This document shows, in pieces, positions 30,593 to 40,500 of a stretch of DNA of 56,324 nucleotides. The translations under genes and the position numbers were made by a program. The notes under the pieces were generated by a model that was not told the origin of the DNA, made no database searches, and saw only the letters and a list, made by a program, of their open reading frames with translations. Positions within the stretch are counted from its first letter, which is position 1. Every line of letters starts with the position of its first letter. This DNA comes from a virus, in IMG/VR virus record IMGVR_UViG_3300027969_000124, positions 1-56,324 of that record, one strand, 5' to 3'.

Positions 30593-30601
30593 GGAGTTAC
30601 C

Positions 30602-31147
30602 ATGAAAAAGATGAAACGTTATGAAGCTGGTGGAGACATTGATCCATTAGAGGCTGCAAACAAGTCTGAGGAATCTCAGTCTATTGCTGATGAAGCCAAG
30701 GGTGAAGCAATGCTCAAATCGATGCGCGATAAGGCATCTGCACCAAAGCCAAAAGCAAAACCAGCAATGCCAGCGCTTGAGATGAGCGTTCCTCCCTCAA
30801 AGCCCAAATCGACCCAGTATGGAGCAAGTGTTCCATCCCTTGGCGCTTCTGGCACTTATGGTGGCGGTTTAGGACGTAGATCTAATCCTGAGTATCCAGA
30901 GGATGCTTCTAAGGCTATGGCCGACATGAAGAAAACCTCTTCTCCTGATGTGACCAAGATGTCTTTGGCTGAACGTATGAAGGAAAGCCGTGAAAAATCT
31001 AGATCAGGTAGCGGTAAAACCGATACCCGCTCTGTGAATGAGCGTTTCCGTTCTGCCCTTGGTTTTGCTAAAGGCGGTTCTGTTAATGCATCTAAACGTG
31101 CTGATGGTATTGCCCAGCGCGGCAAGACCAAAGGCCGCATCATCTAA
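30602..31147 (+). CDS. Basic late protein with conserved C-terminal tag
   Basis: A 181-residue hydrophilic, low-complexity protein (Lys, Ser, Pro-rich) ending in FAKGGSVNASKRADGIAQ then RGKTKGRII. The tag is separated from the body by a GG-containing linker, as in the proteins at 29554 and 32597. Function unknown. Confidence 0.75.
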   Translation: MKKMKRYEAGGDIDPLEAANKSEESQSIADEAKGEAMLKSMRDKASAPKPKAKPAMPALEMSVPPSKPKSTQYGASVPSLGASGTYGGGLGRRSNPEYPEDASKAMADMKKTSSPDVTKMSLAERMKESREKSRSGSGKTDTRSVNERFRSALGFAKGGSVNASKRADGIAQRGKTKGRII

Positions 31148-31156
31148 GGAATAGAT

Positions 31157-31432
31157 ATGATGGCAAGCCGAGGAATGGGGGCTGTTAGCCCCTCCAAAAT
31201 GCCCGGCCCGAAGCGTAAGGCTAGACGGGACAATACCGACTTCACGGAGTATGCTGAAGGCGGTAAGGTCAATGCTGCCGGAAATTACACAAAACCTAGT
31301 CTGCGTAAGCGGATTGTGTCTCAAGTAAAAGCAGCAGCGACCCAAGGCACTGGCGCAGGTCAGTGGTCAGCCCGTAAAGCCCAACTTGTAGCCAAGAAGT
31401 ACAAGGCGGCAGGTGGAGGCTATCGAGATTGA
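31157..31432 (+). CDS. Conserved basic late protein (GQWSARKAQ family)
   Basis: A 91-residue basic protein with EYAEGGKVNAAGNYTKP, then LRKRIVSQVKAAATQG and GQWSARKAQLVAKKYKAAGGGYRD. By recollection the end matches a conserved phage/bacterial protein family of unknown function. The start could be 31157 or the next ATG. Coupled to the next gene through overlapping TTG/TGA. Confidence 0.75.
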   Translation: MMASRGMGAVSPSKMPGPKRKARRDNTDFTEYAEGGKVNAAGNYTKPSLRKRIVSQVKAAATQGTGAGQWSARKAQLVAKKYKAAGGGYRD

Positions 31433-31662
31433 AAGCTCCTCAGCAATCCCTTAAAAACTGGGGCGATCAGAAATGGCGTACCAAGTCGGGAAAGCCGTCG
31501 TCAAAAACTGGTGAGCGTTACTTGCCAGAAGCAGCAATTAAGTCTTTAAGTTCTAAAGAGTATGCGGCAACTACCAAGGCAAAGCGTGCAGGTAAAGCCA
31601 AGGGCAAACAGTTTGTGGCTCAACCCAAGGGTATAGCAAAGAAAACAGCAGGATTTAGATAA
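31429..31662 (+). CDS. DUF5872-like basic late protein, TTG start
   Basis: A 77-residue basic protein whose only sensible start is the TTG at 31429 (TTGA overlap with the previous stop). QQSLKNWGDQKWRTKSGKPS then KTGERYLPEAAIKSLSSKEYAA match the DUF5872 pattern. Likely a DNA-binding virion protein; function unknown. Confidence 0.75.
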   Translation: MKAPQQSLKNWGDQKWRTKSGKPSSKTGERYLPEAAIKSLSSKEYAATTKAKRAGKAKGKQFVAQPKGIAKKTAGFR

Positions 31663-32597
31663 TGGCATATACCTCCGGCAGTACCGCATTTAACCTTGAC
31701 TTCACCGAATTAGCGGAAGAAGCGTGGGAACGCGCTGGACGGGAAATGCGTTCAGGATATGACCTAAGAACCGCACGCAGATCAATGAACCTGTTAACCA
31801 TTGAGTGGCAAAACAGGGGGATCAACATGTGGACGATTGAGCAAGGCTCCATCGATCTGGTTGCAGGTTTAAACACGTATCCAACCCCGACAGATACCAT
31901 TGACCTAATGGATCACGTAATCCGTACTGGGGCTAACAGCGCCAGCACACAGTCAGATTTAACGATCACTCGCATTAGTTCTTCGACCTATGCCACGATC
32001 CCCAATAAATTACAGCAGGCTCGTCCTATCCAGATCTTTGTTCAAAGGAACTCTGGCGAGACAAACCCTGCTAATTCAACGCTAAGTACAACCATCACCG
32101 CCACAAGCACAGAGATAACTCTCAGCACAACGGTTGGATTGGCTGCGGCTGGGTATATAAAATTAGATAATGAGACAATCTACTATCAATACATCACAGG
32201 GAATACCTTATATGTATGTTCAAGGGCGCAGAACGACACGACGGCAGCAGCCCATACAGCGGGCATCTCGGTGTATGTTCCTCAACTTCCTGCTGTGACC
32301 GTCTGGCCTACCCCAGATAACTCAACCCCATATCAATTGATCTATTGGCGGCTACGGCGCGTGCAAGATGCTGGGGCTGGTATACAGACTGGCGATATGA
32401 ATTTTCGCTTCCTACCCGCCGCTGCGGCAGGATTAGCCTATCAAATTGCAGCCAAGGTTCCTGAACTGATGCCACGGGTGCAAATGCTTAAAGATATGTA
32501 TGACGAGCAATTCAATCTTGCCGCTGGTGAAGACCGAGAGAAGGCAGCGATTAGGTTTGTTCCTCGTCAATCATTCATTGGAGGAGGTAGCGCTTAA
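31662..32597 (+). CDS. Head-tail connector/adaptor protein with inserted beta domain
   Basis: A 311-residue protein. The N-terminus (LDFTELAEEAWERAGREMRSGYDLRTARRSMNLL) and C-terminus (FRFLPAAAAGLAYQIAAKVPEL...LKDMYDEQFNLA) form the helical connector pattern of P22 gp4/T7 gp11-like proteins. Residues ~140-205 are an inserted Ser/Thr-rich beta domain. Lies upstream of a second, simpler connector gene at 33809. Confidence 0.75.
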   Translation: MAYTSGSTAFNLDFTELAEEAWERAGREMRSGYDLRTARRSMNLLTIEWQNRGINMWTIEQGSIDLVAGLNTYPTPTDTIDLMDHVIRTGANSASTQSDLTITRISSSTYATIPNKLQQARPIQIFVQRNSGETNPANSTLSTTITATSTEITLSTTVGLAAAGYIKLDNETIYYQYITGNTLYVCSRAQNDTTAAAHTAGISVYVPQLPAVTVWPTPDNSTPYQLIYWRLRRVQDAGAGIQTGDMNFRFLPAAAAGLAYQIAAKVPELMPRVQMLKDMYDEQFNLAAGEDREKAAIRFVPRQSFIGGGSA

Positions 32598-32950
32598 TGG
32601 CTGGGTTATTTGATCCAGAGGGTAAAGATTTTGATTATGAAACAGCCCTCGCTTACAAAATGCAGCCAAAGAAAAAGGGCGAACATTGGGGTTCTGTTGC
32701 CCCAACATCAGACGATGAGCGCATAGCCAATGATTTACCAGAAGATAGCTATGTTTTGTTAAAGGGTAGGGGTCACCAAACTTTTAACAAAGCAGAAGCG
32801 GCAGAAAATGAGCGTGGATCAAAGATTGTAAAACGTGGCGAAAGATATTATTCTGTGCCAAAAGGGTTTAAAAAAGGCGGGATGGTTTCAGCCTCTAGCC
32901 GTGCGGATGGTGTAGCCCAAAGGGGTAAAACCAAGGGAAGGATTTTGTAA
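32597..32950 (+). CDS. Late protein with conserved C-terminal tag
   Basis: A 117-residue basic protein ending in FKKGGMVSASSRADGVAQ then RGKTKGRIL. The middle has DDERIANDLPEDSYVLLKGRG. Same tag arrangement as 29554 and 30602. Its start overlaps the connector stop and its end the next start. Confidence 0.8.
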   Translation: MAGLFDPEGKDFDYETALAYKMQPKKKGEHWGSVAPTSDDERIANDLPEDSYVLLKGRGHQTFNKAEAAENERGSKIVKRGERYYSVPKGFKKGGMVSASSRADGVAQRGKTKGRIL

Positions 32951-33363
32951 TGGGCAATAGATTTGCTTCTGGCAAATACAGTATTGCCATGTGCGACCGT
33001 TGTGGTCAGCGCTACAAACTCAAGGAGTTAAAGAAGGAAATCATCAAGACAAAGCGGTACGACCTTAAAGTTTGTCCTGAGTGCTGGGATCCAGATCAGC
33101 CTCAGTTGCAACTAGGTATGTATCCAGTTGATGATCCGCAGGCTGTGATGGAGCCACGTAATGACGGCACATACGTCACTGCTGGTGTGAATGGATTGCA
33201 GGACAACCTATCTGGTTTTGGTGGTTATCCAACCGGAGGTTCTAGGGACATCCAGTGGGGCTGGTATCCAGTAGGTGGATCGAGTGAATTTGATGTGCCT
33301 TTAACACCAAATAACTTGGTGGGAACGACAAGTGTTGGTACAGTAACGGTTAGCGTAACTTAG
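32950..33363 (+). CDS. Zinc-ribbon virion protein
   Basis: A 137-residue protein with an N-terminal zinc ribbon (CDRCGQRY, then VCPECWD) and a Gly/Thr-rich C-terminal half. Similar zinc-ribbon proteins sit among connector genes in aquatic podophages. Probably structural; function unproven. Confidence 0.75.
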   Translation: MGNRFASGKYSIAMCDRCGQRYKLKELKKEIIKTKRYDLKVCPECWDPDQPQLQLGMYPVDDPQAVMEPRNDGTYVTAGVNGLQDNLSGFGGYPTGGSRDIQWGWYPVGGSSEFDVPLTPNNLVGTTSVGTVTVSVT

Positions 33364-33372
33364 GAGCGAAAA

Positions 33373-33564
33373 ATGGATAAAGCGGACTTAAAACAAGATA
33401 AGAAAATGATTGCTGGTGCTGTGCATAAGCATGAGAAAAAGCTGCACCCCGGTCAGCCTATGACTAAATTTGCCAAGGGCGGCAAGACCAATATGCAAAT
33501 GCGTAAATTGGGTCGTGGCATGGCTAAGGTTGCCAACCAGATGAAATCTTCAAGGGGAAAATAA
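33373..33564 (+). CDS. Small lysine-rich late protein
   Basis: A 63-residue very basic protein with KFAKGGKTNMQMRKLGRG. The FAKGG motif is shared with several neighbours. Probably nucleic-acid-binding; function unknown. Confidence 0.7.
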   Translation: MDKADLKQDKKMIAGAVHKHEKKLHPGQPMTKFAKGGKTNMQMRKLGRGMAKVANQMKSSRGK

Positions 33565-33812
33565 TGGGATTTTCTAAAAAAGTAATGGGTAAGGAAGTTG
33601 GCGATGCCAGCGTCTATGCCAAACCGCACACTATGGATGGTAAGGCTGGTGTAAAGATGCGCGACAAAGCGCCTATGCCCCGCAAGAAGGATTGGACTCC
33701 AATGGATGGCGTAAGCATCGGCACTAACGATGAAGTTAAAACTACTGGCATCAAAATCCGTGGAACAGGCGCTGCCACCAAAGGCGTGATGGCTAGAGGC
33801 CCGATGGCATGA
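33564..33812 (+). CDS. Small basic late protein
   Basis: An 82-residue basic protein overlapping its neighbours by 1 and 4 bases. Not recognised; it belongs to the run of small Lys/Gly-rich late genes. Confidence 0.7.
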   Translation: MGFSKKVMGKEVGDASVYAKPHTMDGKAGVKMRDKAPMPRKKDWTPMDGVSIGTNDEVKTTGIKIRGTGAATKGVMARGPMA

Positions 33813-34462
33813 CATACAACGAATTAGTCACTGCTGTTCAAGATTACTGTGAGAACACGTTTCCCACGGTAGATATGAACACGATGATTAAGCAGGCGGA
33901 GCAACGCATCTATAACACGGTGCAGATTGCCAACCTTCGCAAGAACGTTACCGGAACTATTGTCTCCGGTAACAAGTATTTATCTGCGCCTGATGATTTC
34001 TTGTCTACGTACTCCTTGGCTGTATATCCAAGCGCAGGCGGTGACTACCTCTATTTGTTAAACAAAGATGTTAACTTTATGAGAGATGCGTATCCCAATC
34101 CTGCGGATACGGGAAAACCCAAGCACTATGCTATTTTTGGCCCACAGTCTTCAAATGTAAAAGAATTGTCTTTTATTCTTGGCCCAACGCCAGATGTAAC
34201 GTACTCCGCTGAGTTGCATTATTACTATTACCCTGAGTCAATTGTGACTGCCAGCCAGACTTGGCTAGGAGATAACTTTGATTCTGCTCTTCTTAATGGA
34301 ACGATGGTCGAGGCTATCCGTTATATGAAGGGTGAGAAAGATTTGGTTGATTTGTACAACCAGATGTATGTTCAGTCTATCTCTCTACTCAAGAACTTGG
34401 GAGATGGCAAACAACGCATGGATGCTTATCGTGATGGGCAGGTTAGGAATCCGGTGAGTTAA
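33809..34462 (+). CDS. Head-tail connector (gp4/gp11-like)
   Basis: A 217-residue protein. MTYNELVTAVQDYCENTFP, MIKQAEQRIYNTVQIANLRK and YYPESIVTASQTWLGDNF...LNGTMVEAIRYMKGEKDLVD match the adaptor ring proteins between portal and tail in podophages. Ends with ATG overlap to the next gene. Confidence 0.8.
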   Translation: MTYNELVTAVQDYCENTFPTVDMNTMIKQAEQRIYNTVQIANLRKNVTGTIVSGNKYLSAPDDFLSTYSLAVYPSAGGDYLYLLNKDVNFMRDAYPNPADTGKPKHYAIFGPQSSNVKELSFILGPTPDVTYSAELHYYYYPESIVTASQTWLGDNFDSALLNGTMVEAIRYMKGEKDLVDLYNQMYVQSISLLKNLGDGKQRMDAYRDGQVRNPVS

Positions 34463-34881
34463 TGTCTATTATCCAAACCCAGACCACCAGCTTCAAAAAG
34501 GAGCTATATCAAGGTATACACGATCTATCTACGGATACCATCAAGATAGCCTTGTATACGGCCAATGCTGATTTAAATGAAAACACAACTGTGTATTCAA
34601 GCAATAATGAAGTGGCCGCCACTGGAACTTATGTAGCTGGAGGGGCGCAACTTACCCCGATTACTGTGAGTTCTTCTGGTTATACGGCGTATGTGGGCTT
34701 CCCAAACATATCTTGGACGGGTGCAATCACAGCAAGATGCGCGTTAATTTATAACGCAACGCAGGGAAACAAGTCTATCGCTGTTTTGGATTTTGGTGCT
34801 GACAAAACTTCCACTACAACATTTACAATCACTATGCCAGCCAACACTTCGACAGCGGCGCTTATTAGGAGTTCAAATTGA
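34462..34881 (+). CDS. Tail-associated beta protein (paralogue A)
   Basis: A 139-residue beta-rich protein. Its C-terminal half (RCALIYNATQGNKSIAVLDFG, FTITMPANTSTAALIR) is clearly related to the protein at 35076-35561. Probably a tail or neck surface protein arising by duplication. Confidence 0.75.
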   Translation: MSIIQTQTTSFKKELYQGIHDLSTDTIKIALYTANADLNENTTVYSSNNEVAATGTYVAGGAQLTPITVSSSGYTAYVGFPNISWTGAITARCALIYNATQGNKSIAVLDFGADKTSTTTFTITMPANTSTAALIRSSN

Positions 34882-35066
34882 TAGTTACAACAACTAGAGG
34901 CGATATGGATGACTCTTTGCTAGAGAAGCGAGAGGGTGATGTTGATAACAATAACGAAACAACCACATGGACAGAATACTGGTTAGAGGGTGAGCTTGTT
35001 CACCGTTCTGTTCATGTAACTTTGAAGAAAATGCCGCCTATAGGTGGTGAAACTGGTACTTTTTAA
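34878..35066 (+). CDS. Hypothetical small protein
   Basis: A 62-residue acidic protein with TTWTEYWLEGELVHRSVHV, probably a small beta fold. Sits between the two paralogous tail proteins. Not recognised. Confidence 0.7.
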   Translation: MIVTTTRGDMDDSLLEKREGDVDNNNETTTWTEYWLEGELVHRSVHVTLKKMPPIGGETGTF

Positions 35067-35075
35067 GGAACTACT

Positions 35076-35561
35076 ATGGCAAATACCGCATCAATGTGTA
35101 CCTCCTTTATGGGAGAAGTACTGACGGCAACACATAACTTTGGTACTGCGCCTATTCGTGCGGTTACAACTGCTGACACGTTTAAAGCCGCTTTGTACTT
35201 TACTTCGGCAACGATTAATGCCGCTACCACTGCATATGGCACTACTGGAGAAGTAACAAACACTTCTGGTTCTGGCTATACGGCGGGCGGTGTAACAGTT
35301 ACCAATGGAACAGCTCCTATTGCAACCAACAGTTCATCGACTGCTGGTGTAGCTTACTGGACTCCAACGGCTAGTTTCTCTTGGTCTGCATTGACTGTTA
35401 CCACTGCTTTCAACGCAGTTTTGGTATACAACTCAAGCCAGTCAAACAAATCTGTAGCGGTGTATACGTTTGGCGATCAAACAATTACCGCTGGTACGTT
35501 TACTTTAACGATGCCATCAAACACTACAACAACTGGTTTGCTACGAATCGCAACCACCTAA
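35076..35561 (+). CDS. Tail-associated beta protein (paralogue B)
   Basis: A 161-residue Thr/Ala-rich beta protein. FNAVLVYNSSQSNKSVAVYTFG and FTLTMPSNTTTTGLLR align with the protein at 34462-34881. Likely virion surface or tail. Confidence 0.75.
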   Translation: MANTASMCTSFMGEVLTATHNFGTAPIRAVTTADTFKAALYFTSATINAATTAYGTTGEVTNTSGSGYTAGGVTVTNGTAPIATNSSSTAGVAYWTPTASFSWSALTVTTAFNAVLVYNSSQSNKSVAVYTFGDQTITAGTFTLTMPSNTTTTGLLRIATT

Positions 35562-35570
35562 AGGGTAAGT

Positions 35571-36236
35571 ATGTCTCTCGGCTGGGGCTACCAAACGTGG
35601 GGGGCAAACGGCTGGGGTGGCACTCTTGACTCGACAGGAGATGTAGCAACAGGAGCCGTAGGAACAACTACGCCTGTTATTTCGATTGCTTTAACTGGCA
35701 ATTCAACAACAGGTTCTGTTGGCTCTCTGACCGCAAGCGTTTTTGTTGGGTCAGGTGATACAGCAACGGGTTCTGTAGGAACTCTGGGGGTTACACAAAC
35801 AGTTGCATTGGCGGGTGTATCGGCTTCTGGAGAAGTTGGAACATTAACCAGAGGCGCTACATCTGCCCTGACAGGGGTATCTGCAAGCGGTTTGGTTGGG
35901 TCGGTCACTCCTACTAACGCAGAGGAATTGACGGGCGTTGAGGGCATGGCTAATTTGGGACAAGTAATTGTTCCGTTGTTACCGGACTCGGCGGTAGGTG
36001 AAATTGGAACACTTGGCTTAGATAGGACAGTTTCTTTAACTGGAGTATCTGCAAGCGGAGTGCTTGGAACAATTGGTCTTGGGACTAGAAGTTTTGCACT
36101 TGTTGGCAATTCTGCTTCTGGTCAAATTGGAACGGTATTTGCTGTTTATTGGAAGTTAATTGATGACAGTCAGGACGCAAACTGGCAAAATATCAGCAAC
36201 TCTCAAACAGCAGACTGGGCAGAAGTAATAACGTGA
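35571..36236 (+). CDS. Tandem-repeat tail protein
   Basis: A 221-residue protein. It begins MSLGWGYQTWGANGWGG and then carries about eight repeats of ~17-24 residues following GVSASGxVGTL (for example ALAGVSASGEVGTL, SLTGVSASGVLGTI). It ends in two W-containing units (WKLIDDSQDANWQNI, SQTADWAEVIT). Regular repeats suggest a beta solenoid fibre or spacer. Confidence 0.75.
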   Translation: MSLGWGYQTWGANGWGGTLDSTGDVATGAVGTTTPVISIALTGNSTTGSVGSLTASVFVGSGDTATGSVGTLGVTQTVALAGVSASGEVGTLTRGATSALTGVSASGLVGSVTPTNAEELTGVEGMANLGQVIVPLLPDSAVGEIGTLGLDRTVSLTGVSASGVLGTIGLGTRSFALVGNSASGQIGTVFAVYWKLIDDSQDANWQNISNSQTADWAEVIT

Positions 36237-36246
36237 GGTTAAACAT

Positions 36247-37563
36247 ATGACAACAGCGGCAACATCCCTTTTAGGTCTTGCGCTCCCTGTTACTGGAGAG
36301 TTATCAGGAACATGGGGCGATACTGTAAATAACAGCATTACTTCTTTGGTTGATTCGGCAATCGCTGGCACAACAACCATTAGTTCTGATGCTGACGTAA
36401 CCCTAACTACCACAACTCTAGCGGCAAATACTGCCCGTGAAGCCATCCTCTTATGGACAGCAAGTGGAACAGTAACCCGAAACATTACCGCCCCAGCCCA
36501 GAGTAAGGCATACATTGTCATCAACGCAACTGGGAGTACTCAGTCAATCGTTCTGCGAGGCGCTGGCCCAACGACAGGCGTGACTATCGTAGCGGGTGAA
36601 AAAGCTCTTTGCGCTTGGAATGGTTCAGACTTTGTAAAGATTGCCACATCTGTTGCAGACGGTGTTACGACAATCACATTTGGCTCCACTGGGCTGACTC
36701 CTTCCACAGCGACAAGCGGCGCGGTTACTGTTGCTGGCACATTGGCTGTTGCTAATGGCGGTACAGGTCTTACGGCAGGAACATCTGGTGGTGTTCTAGC
36801 TTACACCGCCTCTGGAACTTTGGCATCGTCCACGGCACTAGCCGCAAGCGCCCTAGTCATCGGTGGCGGGGCTGGCGTGGCTCCAAGCACCACAACCACA
36901 GGCACGGGCGTTGTGACTGCTCTAGGGGTGAATACAGGCTCCGCAGGTGCATTTGTGGTCAATGGAGGGGCATTGGGTACACCTTCTAGCGGTACTGCAA
37001 CCAATGTCACAGGTCTACCTTTGACCACGGGTGTAACAGGAACACTACCTATCGCTAACGGTGGTACAGGCGCATCTACTTTGGCGGGAGCAAATATTGC
37101 TCTAATCAATACAGCACAGACATTTACGGCAACCCAGACGTTCAATGGAACAACTGCGACTTCGGCTGTAAAGACTCTGAACATTGCCGAACCAGCTAAC
37201 GTAGTGGCATCAGCCCCATCTGCAACGACTAACTTCTATGTCAACAGTGGAGCAGTTCAGTACTACACAACCAACGCCGCCAACAACTGGACATTGAATA
37301 TTGCTTTCTCGTCAGGCACTTCGCTCAATACGGCGATGGCTACGAACGATTCAATCTCAATCACCATGTTGGCAACAAATAGTACAACGGCTTACTACAA
37401 CTCTGCTGTGACGATTGACGGCACATCTGTCACCCCTAAGTGGCAAGGCGGAACAGCACCTACGAGTGGTAACGCAAGTTCTATTGATAGTTACACATAT
37501 GTAATTTTGAAGACAGCATCTGCAACATATACCGTTCTTGCTTCTCAGACCAAGTTCGCATAA
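36247..37563 (+). CDS. Tail fibre protein with NGGTG repeats
   Basis: A 438-residue protein. The N-terminus (LALPVTGELSGTWGDTVNNSI) is a phage fibre attachment pattern; the centre has VANGGTGLTAGT and IANGGTGASTLAG repeats typical of trimeric fibres. C-terminal region beta-rich and Ser/Thr-rich. Precedes the giant glycine-rich fibre. Confidence 0.8.
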   Translation: MTTAATSLLGLALPVTGELSGTWGDTVNNSITSLVDSAIAGTTTISSDADVTLTTTTLAANTAREAILLWTASGTVTRNITAPAQSKAYIVINATGSTQSIVLRGAGPTTGVTIVAGEKALCAWNGSDFVKIATSVADGVTTITFGSTGLTPSTATSGAVTVAGTLAVANGGTGLTAGTSGGVLAYTASGTLASSTALAASALVIGGGAGVAPSTTTTGTGVVTALGVNTGSAGAFVVNGGALGTPSSGTATNVTGLPLTTGVTGTLPIANGGTGASTLAGANIALINTAQTFTATQTFNGTTATSAVKTLNIAEPANVVASAPSATTNFYVNSGAVQYYTTNAANNWTLNIAFSSGTSLNTAMATNDSISITMLATNSTTAYYNSAVTIDGTSVTPKWQGGTAPTSGNASSIDSYTYVILKTASATYTVLASQTKFA

Positions 37564-37572
37564 GGATAACTA

Positions 37573-40500
37573 ATGCCTCGTTTATCCAAGATTGGAGCCG
37601 CCGCACTAGCCGCCTTTGGGTGGACTGGTCTTGCATCAGTATCTGCTAGTTACCTTGTGGTCGCTGGTGGTGGTGGGGGGGGAGGTATTCTTACCAATGG
37701 TTCTGGAGGCGGTGGTGGAGCAGGTGGATTACTCAGTGGAACAACATCTTTAAAACCAACTCTGTCTTATACAGTTACTGTTGGCGCTGGTGGTACTGCA
37801 TCGGTATCAGGCTCAAATTCAATATTTAACGCTATTACATCTACTGGTGGTGGCGGTGGTGCTGAATCTGGTGGCAACAATGCTTACACAGGTGGTTCTG
37901 GTGGCGGAGGAGCAGGCACTAACACATCACCAAATAATGCTGGAGCGGCTGGTACATCGGGTCAAGGTAACACTGGTGGCACTGGTGGTCTTCTTTTTGG
38001 AACAACTCGTGGAGGCGGAGGCGGAGGCGGAGCATCTGCCGTTGGTGCAAATCAAAATAGTGGAACAGGCGCGGCAGGTGCTGGTGGAGCAGGAACAGAA
38101 TGGCCTACTAGTTCTGGCGTTTTCTACGCAGGAGGCGGTGGTGGAGGCGGCACTACAGGCGGCGCAGGTGGTACAGGCGGTGGAGCAAATGGTGCAAGTT
38201 CTGGAACTAGCCCCGCCCCTTCTGGTACTGCCAACAAAGGTGGTGGAGGAGGTGGTGGTGACCAAACATCTGCCAATCGCTACGGAGGTTCTGGCGGTTC
38301 TGGCGTAGTCATCATTTCATATCCTGCCCCACAACAGTTTGGTGGTGGAGTAGTCACTACAAGTGGCTCTAATGTTATTCACACATTCAATACATCAGGA
38401 ACACTATCTCCTTTGTCTTCTGTAACAGCAAGTTATTTAGTTGTTGCTGGTGGCGGTTCTGGTGGTGATGGTTATGGCGGAGGTGGTGGAGCAGGCGGTT
38501 TGCTCTCAGGTACTGGGTTAACTATTGATACTAATTCAGTTTATGTTGTAACTGTCGGTGCTGGAGGAACGGCTTCTACTGGTGGTAATAACCGAGGAAA
38601 CCAAGGAACTAACTCTACATTTAGTGCAGTTGCAACTGCCGCAGTAGGCGGTGGTGGTGGTGCTGGATTTGTTCTTGGACAAACTGCACAATCAGGTGGT
38701 TCTGGTGGTGGTGGAATGTATAGTGCTCTTGGGGGTTATGGAAACCCAACAGGCGGCTCTGCTACATCAGGTCAAGGCTATGCGGGTGGCACACCATCTG
38801 GAACGGGCGGTTATTTTGGTGGCGGTGGTGGTGGTGCTGGTGCGGTAGGTGCAACGGGTAGTGGAACTTCTAGTGGAACTTCTACTGGTGGTGCTGGTGG
38901 TGTAGGCATAGCAAATCCAATCACAGGCTCAACTGCGGGACAACTTGTTTCTTCTACCTATTATTTGGCTGGTGGTGGTGGTGGTGGAGCCTATAACGCA
39001 GGTGCTTCTGCGGGTGCTGGTGGCAATGGCGGTGGTGGCGCTGGTAGCAAAACAACGGGAGTTCTTGGAACTGCTGGCACGGCTAATACTGGCGGTGGTG
39101 GCGGTGGCTCTTGTGATGGAGTCGCATCTTCAGCAATAGGTGGCTCTGGCGTTGTAATCATCTCTTACGCAGGTTCTACACAGCAAATGGCTGGTGGTAC
39201 TGTGACTATCACTGGTGGTAATGTCATTCACACATTCACATCAAGCGGATACCTGACACCAATCAAATATGTAAACAACTCTTTGCGTTTCCGTTCTAGT
39301 GCTAGTGCTTATTTGAATAGGACTCCTGCAACAGCATCCAATCGTCAAACATGGACATGGAGTGCTTGGATTAAGCGTGGAACATTAAGTTCTGGCTACC
39401 CCGTTTTATTTCAAGGCGGTACAACTTCATCTGACACAGGTTCAACGGCTATTGCTTTTGGCGCTGATGATAAATTATATGTTCAAGGGTATTCTACAAA
39501 TTGGATTGTTACCAATGCTGTTTATCGTGACCCATCGGCTTGGTATCACATTGTTTTGGCAATGGATAGTACTCAAGCAACAGGAAGTAATAGATTTAAA
39601 TTGTATGTAAATGGTTCTGAAGTATCTTATGGAACTTACAACAATTTAACTCAAAATACTAATTACGGAATAAATCAAGCCGCAAGTCATGTTCTCGCAC
39701 AATCAATAGCATCTTTTGGTGGAAATTATTTTGACGGCTACATGACCGAAGTCAACTTTGTTGATGGTCAACAGTTAACACCAAACAGTTTTGGAACAAT
39801 CAATTCTTATGGTGTATGGCAACCCATCACCTATGGTGGTTCGTATGGTACTAACGGCTTCTACTTGCCTTTTAACCGTGGCAATGATAGTTATGCTGGT
39901 TCTTTCACTAATAGTGCAAGCCAGTATTTAACAGCAACTTTGCCAGCAACATTGACAGGCGCTTTTACTATTGAAGCCTATTGCTATAGAAGCACGACAA
40001 CAACAAATTCTATTTTTACCTTGGGTGATTCAAACACAAGTACTGGTATTGAATACTATATAGGCACTAGCGGAACTGTAAACAATGTTTACTCTAATGG
40101 CGCTCAAATCACTACTTCTAGCAATGTTCCAGTGGTAGGCGGATGGAGCCATGTTGCAGTTACTAGAGACTCTAGTAATGTTGTTCGTTTGTTTATAAAC
40201 GGGCAACAAACAGGCGGTACATGGACAACTACTGCCGCATTCTCTAGCACATTAAGAATTGGTACTGAGTATTACGCTAGTGCGGCAAGCGCATATTGGA
40301 ATGGTAATATTTCCAATTTCCGAATAGTCAACGGCACTGCTTTATATACAACAAGCAGTTTTGCACCTCCAACTTCTGCATTAACTGCGGTGTCTGGTAC
40401 ATCAATACTGACTTTGCAAAGTTCAACTATTATTGATAACAGCGGAAATTCTTTGTCAATCACCAACACAAACGGTGTCAACATGAACCAGAACTATCCA

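Noticed and set aside
37781-39139. Valine/leucine-rich frames inside the glycine-rich fibre gene
   Set aside because: They are frame-shifted readings of GGT/GGC repeats; composition is an artefact of poly-glycine codons.
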